IMG/VR virus record: IMGVR_UViG_3300002120_000013 | Coordinates: 1-41,273 of that record | Reading direction: 5' to 3' (one strand) | From: a virus | DNA: 41,273 bases | Shown here: positions 31,924-39,739 of the stretch, in pieces | How the letters are laid out: each line of letters begins with the position of its first letter | Numbering within the stretch: position 1 is the stretch's first letter | The notes under the pieces: model-generated | The model's database searches: none | Told to the model about the DNA's origin: nothing | The model's input: the letters and a program-made list of their open reading frames with translations, nothing else | Translations under genes and position numbers: made by a program

Positions 31924-32800
31924 AGTGTTTGGGGAATACGAATGGAACGAGCCGCAATGGCGCCTGTGGGCCACGCCGCCGGAGATTTTCCGCAGCGAAA
32001 TGACGAGCGTCGTGAACTATGGCGGTACCGTGCATGGCAGCACTTTCCTCCTGCGCAGCGATTTCCCTGTGCTCGTGTACTTCAGCGACAAGCTGGTGGC
32101 GGGAGCCGGTGGCCCATACTTCCCCCCGGTGTACCGGTTCAACTACGGCAAGCAAGCCCGCACCCACAACGTCGTGTTCAAGTTGCCCATCGGTTGGGGC
32201 GGCAACCCCGCCGAAACTGATGTGAAGCGCATTGCTCCTGTTGGCAACTTGGTGCAAAGCGAGATCCTGAAACGCCACGGAACGTGCTTGCTCGAGGCGG
32301 CATGGACACCCAACCAAGAGCCGCAAATCACGATCCCGTCGCTCTTGCCTGTGCATAGCTATCAGCTCTCCACCAACGTGTTGGCCGCATCCCGCCTCAA
32401 CCCGTACTGGACCACTTTTTTGCTGGAAAGTGTTTTCCACATCAATGGCAAACTCCCGAACGAGCTGTACGCCTTCGGCCAGAGTTTCAGCCTCGAATTG
32501 GGCTCATTGGCTCCGGTGCCGTCCAGCGAAGGCTGGCTATACGAGGGCTACCTAGAAAAGGAAGACGTGCCAGCAGGGGATACCTATGTGCCGCTGTATA
32601 CGCTGCCACTCGTCTCAGATGGTTACAGCGGACAAGCGCTATTCAACACCTATCCCTGGGTCAAGATCCCGTTACGGTCGCTGTACAAGCCGTACGCAGG
32701 AGAGACGCCGCGGACACGTAGCGTCGCGTGGGGGCACCCTGTCCTCGGGCTACTCACTGCAATCGGCATTCACCGTCTGTACTGTGGCTACTTGATGTGA
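31913..32800 (+). CDS. Hypothetical virion or surface protein
   Basis: The product is 295 residues and overlaps the previous gene by 11 bases. Beta-rich with many aromatics (FPVLVYFSDKLVAGAGGPYF; LPNELYAFGQSFSLELGSLA) and no signal, membrane segment or catalytic motif visible. It could be a virion accessory protein. I do not recognise a family. Confidence 0.6.
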   Translation: MSHEVFGEYEWNEPQWRLWATPPEIFRSEMTSVVNYGGTVHGSTFLLRSDFPVLVYFSDKLVAGAGGPYFPPVYRFNYGKQARTHNVVFKLPIGWGGNPAETDVKRIAPVGNLVQSEILKRHGTCLLEAAWTPNQEPQITIPSLLPVHSYQLSTNVLAASRLNPYWTTFLLESVFHINGKLPNELYAFGQSFSLELGSLAPVPSSEGWLYEGYLEKEDVPAGDTYVPLYTLPLVSDGYSGQALFNTYPWVKIPLRSLYKPYAGETPRTRSVAWGHPVLGLLTAIGIHRLYCGYLM

Positions 32801-32807
32801 GGGCGAT

Positions 32808-33131
32808 ATGAGCGGCGTGCTACCCACAACCCCATTCAAAGTCACGGCCTTCGGCACAGCGCAGACCATCGTGTCATCGGGCGTCATCCCGGTGGATGTG
32901 CTCAGCATCACCGTGTGGAACACCGGTACGGCGGGTGTACCTGGGGTGATCGAGATACGCGATGGGTCGATCGGTGGAACGCTGCGTCACGAGGTACCTG
33001 GAGTTGCGGACGCCAACACCATCCAGCACTACATCTTCCCCGGTGGCGTACATGCTAATGGCTTGCGCATCGAGTTTACCGGTTCGCCTACCAACCAGCG
33101 CATGACGGGTACGATGTTCAAGATGGGCTAG
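32808..33131 (+). CDS. Small beta-sandwich protein
   Basis: The product is 107 residues. ATG 32808 follows the previous stop by 7 bases. The sequence (VLSITVWNTGTAGVPGVIEI, GLRIEFTGSPTNQRMTG) looks like a small jelly-roll/beta-sandwich found in phage decoration and head-fibre proteins. The role is inferred from fold style only. Confidence 0.55.
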   Translation: MSGVLPTTPFKVTAFGTAQTIVSSGVIPVDVLSITVWNTGTAGVPGVIEIRDGSIGGTLRHEVPGVADANTIQHYIFPGGVHANGLRIEFTGSPTNQRMTGTMFKMG

Positions 33132-33140
33132 GAGGTTAGG

Positions 33141-33596
33141 ATGGGTGACTTGCTGGACATGAACGGCAGGCGCGCGCGCGGCAATGGAGCGACAACCGAA
33201 CGCCCTAAGACGGCGGCCCCAGGAGAGACACGCATGCAGATGCTCGCCCAATTGGCGGGCGTATGCGTACAGGCCGAACGCGAGGCCTGGGGTCGGCATG
33301 GTCCGGAGGGCGTGCTGCGTGCCAAGTTCAACATCCGCGTAACCGGCTTGCCGCCCAACGCCGGCCCCTTTGTCGAGGTCTGCCCCGGCCTGCAAGGGCT
33401 GCTTGTTTTCAGCGGTCCCGAGGGCCTGCTGGAAGTGAGCTGCCAGGCGGTGCGTAAACTGATGCTTCACGAGGGGCGCAGCGGCCTACCCACTCCTGAC
33501 ATGGGCTGGGATCCCTGCCAGGTCATCGTGGCCACACGCCTGCATGACGAGAAGAAGCGGAAGGAGGCGGCATGTACGCCCGATGGCTCGGCCTAG
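33141..33596 (+). CDS. Hypothetical protein
   Basis: The product is 151 residues, ATG 33141 behind TAGGAGGTTAGG. A helix (MLAQLAGVCVQAEREAWGRH) precedes a beta-rich part (LLVFSGPEGLLEVSCQAVRK). No family recognised. Its end overlaps the cytochrome gene by 25 bases, so the cytochrome is expressed in the same phage operon. Confidence 0.55.
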   Translation: MGDLLDMNGRRARGNGATTERPKTAAPGETRMQMLAQLAGVCVQAEREAWGRHGPEGVLRAKFNIRVTGLPPNAGPFVEVCPGLQGLLVFSGPEGLLEVSCQAVRKLMLHEGRSGLPTPDMGWDPCQVIVATRLHDEKKRKEAACTPDGSA

Positions 33597-34510
33597 TCCT
33601 GCTTGTGATCGGTTGCTCGCCTATGCAGCCGCAGCCCAACCCGCGAGGGCGCGAGCTGTTTGAGCAGGAATTCACCATGGCGACTGGCCTGGGACCATTC
33701 TTCAACCGCCGATCCTGTGCCAACTGCCACATGCCGCCAGGTGTAGGTCCTGGCGACGAGACCGAGCGCCACGCGGCGTTTGTGGAGGTACCCTGCCGCC
33801 CCGTGCTCGGCGGGCCCGTCCTGCAGGACAGCTCATTGGCAGGACCGGGCGTGCCGGCGCCGGCCGGGGCGGTAGTGGCCATTCGCACGAGCCCGGATCT
33901 CTTCGGTAACGGCATCATGGACCTGGTAACCGATACCGAGATCGTCGCACGCAACGACCTGTGGCGGCGCTTCACTGGTGGTCGCCCGCATGTCCTGCCT
34001 AATGGCCGCCTGGGCAAGTTCGGCCGCAAGGCCCAAGTCGCCAGCCTGCGCGAGTTCACTGCCGACGCCTTCGAGGTCGAGCAGGGCATAGAGGTGCCCG
34101 AGGAGTTGAGCGAACAGGACAGCGATGCCGTGGCGGCTTTCATCGCTGCACAGGAGCTCCGGCCACAGGGCGACGTGAAGAAGAACATCCTGGGCGGGCT
34201 CATCTTCGCTGCCATTGGCTGTGCCGGGTGCCATGCGCCCGAGTGGGGGTACACGGACTTGGTGCTCCATGACATAGGCACGGGCCAGGCGGACATCTGC
34301 CTGCTGGATGCCAAGCCCGGGGAGTTCCGCACCGAGCCGCTTCTGGGGCTTCGATTCGCTACGCAGTTCCTGCACGATGGCCGCGCCCAGAGCATCGAAC
34401 AAGCGGTGCTCTTGCATGGTGGCGGATATGCCACGCGCACACGGCTCGCGTTTCAAGCCTTACCGCAAGAACTCCGCAAACTGGTGCTGGAGTTTCTGCG
34501 CAACCTGTAG
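33572..34510 (+). CDS. Di-haem c-type cytochrome, MauG/DUF1111-like oxidoreductase, lipoprotein
   Basis: The 312-residue product has two haem c sites, CANCH (49-53) and CAGCH (217-221). It also carries DUF1111 hallmarks: GLGPFFNRRSCANCH, GRLGKFGRKAQVASLREF, YTDLVLHDIG (227-236), EFRTEPLLGLR, and FLHDGRAQSIEQAVLLHGGG. This family is related to bacterial di-haem peroxidases and MauG. The N-terminus is a lipoprotein signal with a VIGC lipobox (Cys15), so the protein would be anchored outside the inner membrane and matured by the host cytochrome c machinery. ATG 33572 has AAGGAGG and overlaps the upstream phage gene. It is shorter than many relatives but has both haem motifs intact. Its action during infection, such as redox change or peroxide handling, is unknown. 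Confidence 0.85.
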   Translation: MYARWLGLVLLVIGCSPMQPQPNPRGRELFEQEFTMATGLGPFFNRRSCANCHMPPGVGPGDETERHAAFVEVPCRPVLGGPVLQDSSLAGPGVPAPAGAVVAIRTSPDLFGNGIMDLVTDTEIVARNDLWRRFTGGRPHVLPNGRLGKFGRKAQVASLREFTADAFEVEQGIEVPEELSEQDSDAVAAFIAAQELRPQGDVKKNILGGLIFAAIGCAGCHAPEWGYTDLVLHDIGTGQADICLLDAKPGEFRTEPLLGLRFATQFLHDGRAQSIEQAVLLHGGGYATRTRLAFQALPQELRKLVLEFLRNL

Positions 34511-34519
34511 AGGGATGGC

Positions 34520-34918
34520 ATGACGAAACAGTTGCTCCTTGCCTCTTGCTTGGCGCTGGCTTGTGACGGTAGTCCGCCCTATGCGCCGGCCTCGAGGGAT
34601 GGGGTCTGGCTCGTGCAGGACAACCTGGACAGCGTCTATGGGTTTCTCATCGTTGAGGGATCGCAAGCCTATGCTGAGCTGTTCATAAAAGACTTTGGCC
34701 CTGCTTGCTGCCAGGAGATAGCGGTTTGCCCATATTTCTGGGGCCCTGCTTCCATCGTAGACGGCAGGATCCAGGGGGAATATGCGCAGTACATGATAAT
34801 GGCCGCCTGGGACGCTGATGTCCTGTTAGGCTTGCTTGCAGTCAACCCTGGCCTGGCAGGTTGCGAGAGCAGACCGCCAGCAGAGTGGACTGCGATACGC
34901 TCGTCGCATAACCAGTAG
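34520..34918 (+). CDS. Small lipoprotein paired with the cytochrome
   Basis: The product is 132 residues. A short hydrophobic leader (KQLLLASCLALAC) holds a lipobox-like ALAC at Cys15; Asp follows, an inner-membrane retention residue by the Lol rule in E. coli. The mature part has several cysteines (PACCQEIAVC, GLAGCES) that could form disulfides. It starts 9 bases after the cytochrome stop, behind an AGAGGGATGG site, so the two are probably made together and could be partners. Family not recognised. Confidence 0.65.
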   Translation: MTKQLLLASCLALACDGSPPYAPASRDGVWLVQDNLDSVYGFLIVEGSQAYAELFIKDFGPACCQEIAVCPYFWGPASIVDGRIQGEYAQYMIMAAWDADVLLGLLAVNPGLAGCESRPPAEWTAIRSSHNQ

Positions 34919-34931
34919 AGAAGGAGGAGCC

Positions 34932-35144
34932 ATGTTGTATAGCCCGACCCTGTTCCGCGTGCTGACCGTCGTCGGCATCTTGCTCTTTGGCGTAGGCCTG
35001 ACTGTGACGCTCGTCACTGACCAGGCCGTGGTGGGCCAGGAGCTGCGCTTGATCGGCGCCCTGTACTACCTGGGCTCGAGCTGTCTGTACTTGCTGGCGC
35101 AGGCGGTCATCTACCTGCAGTGGCTCAACAACAAGAAGCCGTAG
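34932..35144 (+). CDS. Two-helix membrane protein (holin-like)
   Basis: The product is 70 residues. ATG 34932 behind AGAAGGAGGAGCC. Two hydrophobic helices (~8-27, FRVLTVVGILLFGVGLTVTL; ~40-62, LRLIGALYYLGSSCLYLLAQ) with a short loop and basic end fit a small class II holin-like or membrane-anchor protein. It follows the two lipoprotein genes, so a link with the cytochrome module is as likely as lysis. Confidence 0.55.
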   Translation: MLYSPTLFRVLTVVGILLFGVGLTVTLVTDQAVVGQELRLIGALYYLGSSCLYLLAQAVIYLQWLNNKKP

Positions 35145-35148
35145 GGTT

Positions 35149-35392
35149 ATGGCCGAACCACTGCGGGCGGCTGAGCTAGGCTTGACCGTGGAGTACGTAC
35201 CACGCAGCCAGTTGCGGCCGGCTGAGGTGAACCCGCGCAAGATGTCGTCGGCGCAGGAGGAGGAGCTTCCGAGCTGTCTGCGAGCATAGACGGCAGCAGG
35301 GGGCTGCACAGGAGCGGCAGCAGCAAGCCCAGAGCGAGTTGCTGCTGACCAAGGAGCACGCACGCAAGACATGGGATGATGAGGAGGGCTGA
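35149..35392 (+). pseudogene. Remnant of a ParB-like (Spo0J nuclease-domain) gene
   Basis: ATG 35149 gives 46 residues ending at TAG 35287-35289. The start resembles the ParB N-terminal domain (VEYVPRSQLRPAEVNPRKMS). The conserved continuation reappears in other frames: ELSASIDGS in the -1 frame at ~35270, then a charged C-terminal end (QERQQQAQSELLLTKEHARK) in the third frame to TGA 35390-35392. The pieces read as one protein broken by frameshifts and an internal loss. A short 46-residue product might still be made. Such proteins can act as DNA-binding or methyltransferase-linked factors in phages. Confidence 0.5.
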
Positions 35393-35394
35393 GG

Positions 35395-35703
35395 ATGCCA
35401 GCACGCCTAGAGTACCTGTATACGGCCACTTCCCGGTGGCCGCACCGCAACAGCGTCGAGATCGAAGTGACCAAGAAGCTGCCAGGCGGGCAGAAGCGCG
35501 ACAGCTATCAACAAGATGTCCAGCGCCAGCTAGACGAGTGGCTGCCGCAACTTGGGTTGCCTGAGCTCACGCCTACAGCCAAGCTATGGGACATCGCGGA
35601 CGCAGTCTATCGCACCGCCCAGCAGATCGGTGGCGCTGTGGCCTGGGTTCGCATCATCGAGGGCACGCAAGCGATCACGGTTGAGCTCGTGCAGGAGAGC
35701 TGA
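35395..35703 (+). CDS. Hypothetical small protein
   Basis: The product is 102 residues, ATG 35395 with GGAGGG upstream, sharing a base with the next ATG (TGATG). Alpha/beta: LEYLYTATSRWPHRNSVEIE, helix QQDVQRQLDEWLPQLG, then AVAWVRIIEGTQAITVELVQ. No named family. Its end couples to the large unknown protein. Confidence 0.5.
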   Translation: MPARLEYLYTATSRWPHRNSVEIEVTKKLPGGQKRDSYQQDVQRQLDEWLPQLGLPELTPTAKLWDIADAVYRTAQQIGGAVAWVRIIEGTQAITVELVQES

Positions 35704-37073
35704 TGCCGCAACGTCTCATACCAAGGACGCCGCCGCCTTATGTGGACCGCAGGCGCCCGCTTGCGGTGCACCTGCGCCAGCCGACGCTCCACCCCAACGT
35801 GCCGCGCCCAGGCGAGCTGCTGGGTCTCATGGGGCTCGTCTGGGCTACCTACGACTTCAACCAGCCCAGCAACTTCACGACCCTCGCCAGCTCGCCGGCG
35901 CTCAAGGGTCGCAACTGGGCGCTGTGGGAGGACGCACTCACCCGGCGCATCCTGGCCCGTGGCGGCAACCCAGCGACCGAGATCGTGCATGCGGGTGCCA
36001 GCGTGTCGCTCATGGGCGAGGCGGTGCTGGACCTCTGCAGCATGCTGGACGTGGTCTTTCTCGGGCATTGGTTCTCGAAGCCCATGGTGGAAGCGATCAG
36101 GGACCGGAGCACAGCACCGCACGGCACGCGCGTCTACTTCTGGACGGACTTCGAGTCCTTGCCCATGGAGCACTACTACATCCCCCAGGCCGAAGAGGCC
36201 ACGGGGCAGATAGCCACCGGGAGCAACATGGCTTTGCTCAGCAAGAATGGCGTGCTCAATTCGTACGGCGAGCCCTTAATAGACAAATTCGAGTCGAACC
36301 CGGTGGACCAGTCGCCGCCGGATCACAACGTCGCCTGCCCACACATCCCGCCCCACGGCTTGCCTCCCTTTGCTGCCCTGGCTGGGCACAGCTACGATGT
36401 GGACGTGTACCGCGCCACGGGAAATGGCAATCCAGAATCCGCGCAGACGCTCAGCACGCTGGGGCTCGATCCCACTGCGCCTTTCGGCTGGACGATCTCA
36501 ACCAATCCTTGGCTGGATGCTGCCGGGCATTACACCTACCAGGGCTTCGCCTTTGACAACCTGTTGCATGAACCCTTCAAGGGCGCCGCGGTAACAGACT
36601 ACCCGGACGGCTGGACAGCACAATATCGCGCTGGCTGGCAGGCCTTCCTGCTCGCCTGGCGCAACTTCGCCGGCAGCGATGCACGTGTCCTAACGCCCAG
36701 CCAGTGGCTTTGGGCCAACAGCCACATAGCGCTCGATGTGTTCACGACCGAGCATTGCAGCCAGCGGTACCTCGAGCACTTCTTCCGTACGGATGCGCTG
36801 CAGCCCAAGCTATGGACAGAGATAGACACAGACCTGGGCTTGTTAGCGAACAGTGGCATGCTAGCTGTGCTCGCGTTCAATGGCACCATGGGCCAGCAAG
36901 ATAGCTGGGCGACGACAACGGGCGGGCCGAACCCAGCGACGAATGGAACTTGGGGCCAACTGGTGGCGCGTGCCAAGCAGCTGGGCATGGCTGATAGGCT
37001 ATACGTAGCAGCGTGGCAGATGATCGACGGCGCCTACGCGTTCTGGCAAGAGGGCTTCCGAGTTCCGAGGTGA
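35703..37073 (+). CDS. Large protein of unknown function
   Basis: The product is 456 residues. ATG 35703 is coupled to the previous stop. The sequence is aromatic- and acidic-rich with barrel-like alternation: YFWTDFESLPMEHYYIP, TISTNPWLDAAGHYTYQGFA, VARAKQLGMADRLYVAAWQM, and Asp/Glu placed as in glycosidases (WTDFE). That suggests a TIM-barrel-type enzyme, but this is only resemblance. No signal peptide, no membrane segment. It could be a virion hydrolase or tailspike part displaced from the tail module. Confidence 0.55.
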   Translation: MPQRLIPRTPPPYVDRRRPLAVHLRQPTLHPNVPRPGELLGLMGLVWATYDFNQPSNFTTLASSPALKGRNWALWEDALTRRILARGGNPATEIVHAGASVSLMGEAVLDLCSMLDVVFLGHWFSKPMVEAIRDRSTAPHGTRVYFWTDFESLPMEHYYIPQAEEATGQIATGSNMALLSKNGVLNSYGEPLIDKFESNPVDQSPPDHNVACPHIPPHGLPPFAALAGHSYDVDVYRATGNGNPESAQTLSTLGLDPTAPFGWTISTNPWLDAAGHYTYQGFAFDNLLHEPFKGAAVTDYPDGWTAQYRAGWQAFLLAWRNFAGSDARVLTPSQWLWANSHIALDVFTTEHCSQRYLEHFFRTDALQPKLWTEIDTDLGLLANSGMLAVLAFNGTMGQQDSWATTTGGPNPATNGTWGQLVARAKQLGMADRLYVAAWQMIDGAYAFWQEGFRVPR

Positions 37074-37093
37074 CGTAGAGAAGGGAATGAGCC

Positions 37094-37333
37094 ATGCTCT
37101 TTGCACGGTATGGCGAGTACAAGCAGTTCGATGTGACCTTGCGTGTCCTGCAGCTTCCAGACGGGCAGGGCTCGCAAGTGGTGGTCTTTTATCAGGACAG
37201 ATACGCAGCAGAGTTCAACTTCGGCCCTAGCGGCGCAGAGATTCCGGCGGCGGCCCCAGTGGAAAAACTGGCAAGCGAACCTCTAGAACAACCGGAAGCA
37301 GACAAGGAGGAGAAGCGGGGCCGCCGCCGGTAG
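37094..37333 (+). CDS. Small protein with acidic, charged tail
   Basis: The product is 79 residues. ATG 37094 is preceded by GAGAAGGGAATGA. The first half is beta-rich (KQFDVTLRVLQLPDGQGSQV), the rest is Pro/Glu/Lys-rich and ends in RGRRR, probably disordered. No family recognised. Confidence 0.5.
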   Translation: MLFARYGEYKQFDVTLRVLQLPDGQGSQVVVFYQDRYAAEFNFGPSGAEIPAAAPVEKLASEPLEQPEADKEEKRGRRR

Positions 37334-37405
37334 TTACTTTGCCCCTTGCCAGGGGGCACAGTCCGTGCATAGTCTGGCAGCGTTCGGACTCCGGCGCAAG
37401 GTGTT

Positions 37406-39739
37406 GTGGTGGGGTTGGGCGGTGGGGTGGCACAAGCACTCGTCAAGCGGCTAGTTTCCGACGTACGGTCGACCGCCTGGTTCTTCAGGCAGGCCACGGC
37501 CTACACTGGCGCGCGGATCCTCAAAGCTCTCAACCCTAGGGCCATCGAGGCCCAGCGGCTCGCCTTCCTCTCGTTCTTCCATCCAGTCAACCGCCCCCCG
37601 CCCGATCTCCGGGCGTTGATGGAGGTTGAGCTCAACCAGGTGAGCGTCGGCCGCTGCCTGGATGTGATCTCCGAAGATGCCGGCGGCGTGCCGCTCCATC
37701 TCTTCTCCGGCACCCCCGAGAACCGTGGCGACGAGATAACCAGCCACCCCCTGCTCGATCTCCTGGCCCAGCCATCGCCTGACGTACCGCGGCGCGCCTG
37801 GTGGCAGTACGTCTACGCCGACGCCCATGGCGCAGGCGACCACTTCAGTTACGTACACGTGGACGCCCGAGCCAGGCCGGCTTCCTTCTCTAGGCTACGC
37901 CCCGATGAGGTGACCGTTAATCCAGACCCCACTGGCCAGCACAACATAGGGTCGTACGACTGGGACACGATGGAGGGTCAAAGCACGCTCATCCAGGGCG
38001 TCGGCGCGAGCGTCCGCGCGGCCGGTATCCAGAACATTCCCAGGGAGCGGATGTTTCACGTGAAACGCCGGCATCCGTTCACCGTCTTGCGCGGTTATGG
38101 GCAAGTGGCCCGCCTGCGGCATTACCTGCTGCTCGATCAGGCCATCCAGGACTGGGACTGGAATCGCTGGGCGCAGGGCATCCCCACCGAGTACATCATG
38201 TTTTTCAACGGGCAGTTTCAGCCGGGGCAGAGGGAAGAGATAGAGGCGCGCCTGCAGCGCAAGATGGTCGGCCCCAAGGGCGACAACTACATGTTGCTCG
38301 AGGCGAACGATTCGGGTGAACGACAATGGGAAGTGACGACCTTCCCGCGGGCCACCGAGAAGGAACTGGCGACGCTCGACAAGGAGCAGCGCATCCAGTA
38401 CCGCATAGCCGAGGCCATGGGCGTCCCGCCTAGCAAGCTGCAGGACTTCAGCCAATCGACCCGCATCGCCAACGCCGATGCCATGGAGCGAGCCTATTGG
38501 GAAGACACCATTATGGGCCTGCACACGCTCGTGCTGGATTTCATGAACAGCATCTTTATTCCCATGTACTACGGGCGTGGGCTGTTCCTTGAGTACGACT
38601 ACGCGGGTGTGCGGGCGTTGCAGCAGTCGGCGCTCGAGCGCGCGCAGATCCATCAGGTCTACCTGAGCCAAGGAGTCATGTCGCGCAACGAGGCCCGCGA
38701 GCAGATCGGCATGGAGCGCGTAACCGACCCATTGATGGATGCCTTCCTACACAACGGCCAGCCGCTGGGCGCGAACCCGCTGGCAGGTTTCCTGCCCGGC
38801 GGCAATGGCCGTGAGCCCATGGAGCCCGACGAGGAGCCCGAGATCGCTGAGCGCGCTCGGGCGAAGGTCGTGCCTTTGCGGCGCAAGACGGCGGTGCTCC
38901 AGGCGCCACTGCTACAGCTCGACGAGGAGAAGGAGATTTTCGACAAGCTGGTGCGGGCGAAGCTCAGGTTGATGGTCCTCCGTGCAGCTGAGCAGCACCT
39001 CGAGCTGGCTGGCATCGCCGGGGCCTTCGATCTACAGGATCCGCAGGTGCTCCAATTCGTGGACACAATGGTCGTGCGCTTGGCCGAGGAGGTCGTCACC
39101 AACACCGACAACATGGTGCGCGCGCGGGTGGCCGAAGCCATTGCCGATGGCCTCTCGGTCACCGAGATGCGCGCCATGCTGCAGGACGCCTTTACCGTAC
39201 GCCGGCAGCCCTGGCAGCTCGACCGCATCGCGCGCACCGAGACGCACCAGGCGCAGGAGGGCGGCAGCTGGCATGCCTCCAGGCAGAACGGTGTCGAGTT
39301 CAAGCGCTGGATCACGGCCCGCGATAGTCGTGTGCGGGGTCTTGAGCCCGACGACGATGCCGACCATGCCAGCATGGAAGAGATGGGGCCACTGCCGCTT
39401 AGTGTGCCATTCGTGGATACGCGGAGCGGTGCCCGGCTCATGTTCCCCGGCGACCGTGGTGGGGCCGTCTCAGGTGCCGACACGATCAACTGTAGGTGTA
39501 CTTGGGCCTCTGACTTCTCGCACCTGGACCTCGCTGCGCGCCCCGCGCGGCAGAAGATGGCTCGCAGCCTAGACGATGTCTGGATGGCTAAGGCCGAGCG
39601 GCGCGCCACGCTGGAACTGGACTTGCTCCGTACGCTCCGGCGGTACTTCCTGGGCATGGAGCGCCGCGCGCTCGAGGCCTATGACGCGCAGACCGGCGCG
39701 GCAGGGCCAGAGCGAGCCCAGACGGGAGGGCAAGTCTGA
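37406..39739 (+). CDS. Portal protein fused to a MuF-like head morphogenesis domain
   Basis: The 777-residue product contains an HK97-type portal (residues ~60-470: MEVELNQVSVGRCLDVISED, MFHVKRRHPF, LDKEQRIQYRIAEAMGVPPS) and a C-terminal MuF domain (residues ~600-700: QLDRIARTETHQAQ, RDSRVRGLEPDDDADHASME, ADTINCRC). Normally these are two adjacent genes. The GTG start at 37406 is uncertain because GTG 37409 and 37427 are in frame and no clear ribosome site decides. The portal forms the DNA-entry ring; MuF proteins are packaged with it or injected. The stop overlaps the next ATG. Confidence 0.85.
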   Translation: MVGLGGGVAQALVKRLVSDVRSTAWFFRQATAYTGARILKALNPRAIEAQRLAFLSFFHPVNRPPPDLRALMEVELNQVSVGRCLDVISEDAGGVPLHLFSGTPENRGDEITSHPLLDLLAQPSPDVPRRAWWQYVYADAHGAGDHFSYVHVDARARPASFSRLRPDEVTVNPDPTGQHNIGSYDWDTMEGQSTLIQGVGASVRAAGIQNIPRERMFHVKRRHPFTVLRGYGQVARLRHYLLLDQAIQDWDWNRWAQGIPTEYIMFFNGQFQPGQREEIEARLQRKMVGPKGDNYMLLEANDSGERQWEVTTFPRATEKELATLDKEQRIQYRIAEAMGVPPSKLQDFSQSTRIANADAMERAYWEDTIMGLHTLVLDFMNSIFIPMYYGRGLFLEYDYAGVRALQQSALERAQIHQVYLSQGVMSRNEAREQIGMERVTDPLMDAFLHNGQPLGANPLAGFLPGGNGREPMEPDEEPEIAERARAKVVPLRRKTAVLQAPLLQLDEEKEIFDKLVRAKLRLMVLRAAEQHLELAGIAGAFDLQDPQVLQFVDTMVVRLAEEVVTNTDNMVRARVAEAIADGLSVTEMRAMLQDAFTVRRQPWQLDRIARTETHQAQEGGSWHASRQNGVEFKRWITARDSRVRGLEPDDDADHASMEEMGPLPLSVPFVDTRSGARLMFPGDRGGAVSGADTINCRCTWASDFSHLDLAARPARQKMARSLDDVWMAKAERRATLELDLLRTLRRYFLGMERRALEAYDAQTGAAGPERAQTGGQV
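38052..38067. promoter_or_regulatory. parS-like palindrome inside the portal gene
   Basis: TGTTTCACGTGAAACG matches the bacterial chromosomal parS form TGTTTCACGTGAAACA at 15 of 16 bases; the central 14 bases (38053-38066) are a perfect palindrome. It encodes MFHVKR, in a portal region where a similar motif is common, so codon coincidence is possible. A degraded ParB-like gene lies 2.7 kb upstream. Confidence 0.55.

Noticed and set aside
35552-36556. 334-residue plus-strand ORF in the 36 kb region
   Set aside because: Arg/Ser/Ala-rich shadow of the better-placed 35703-37073 gene in another frame.
38659-39657. 332-residue minus-strand ORF under the portal
   Set aside because: Ser/Arg-rich antisense shadow of the portal-MuF frame.
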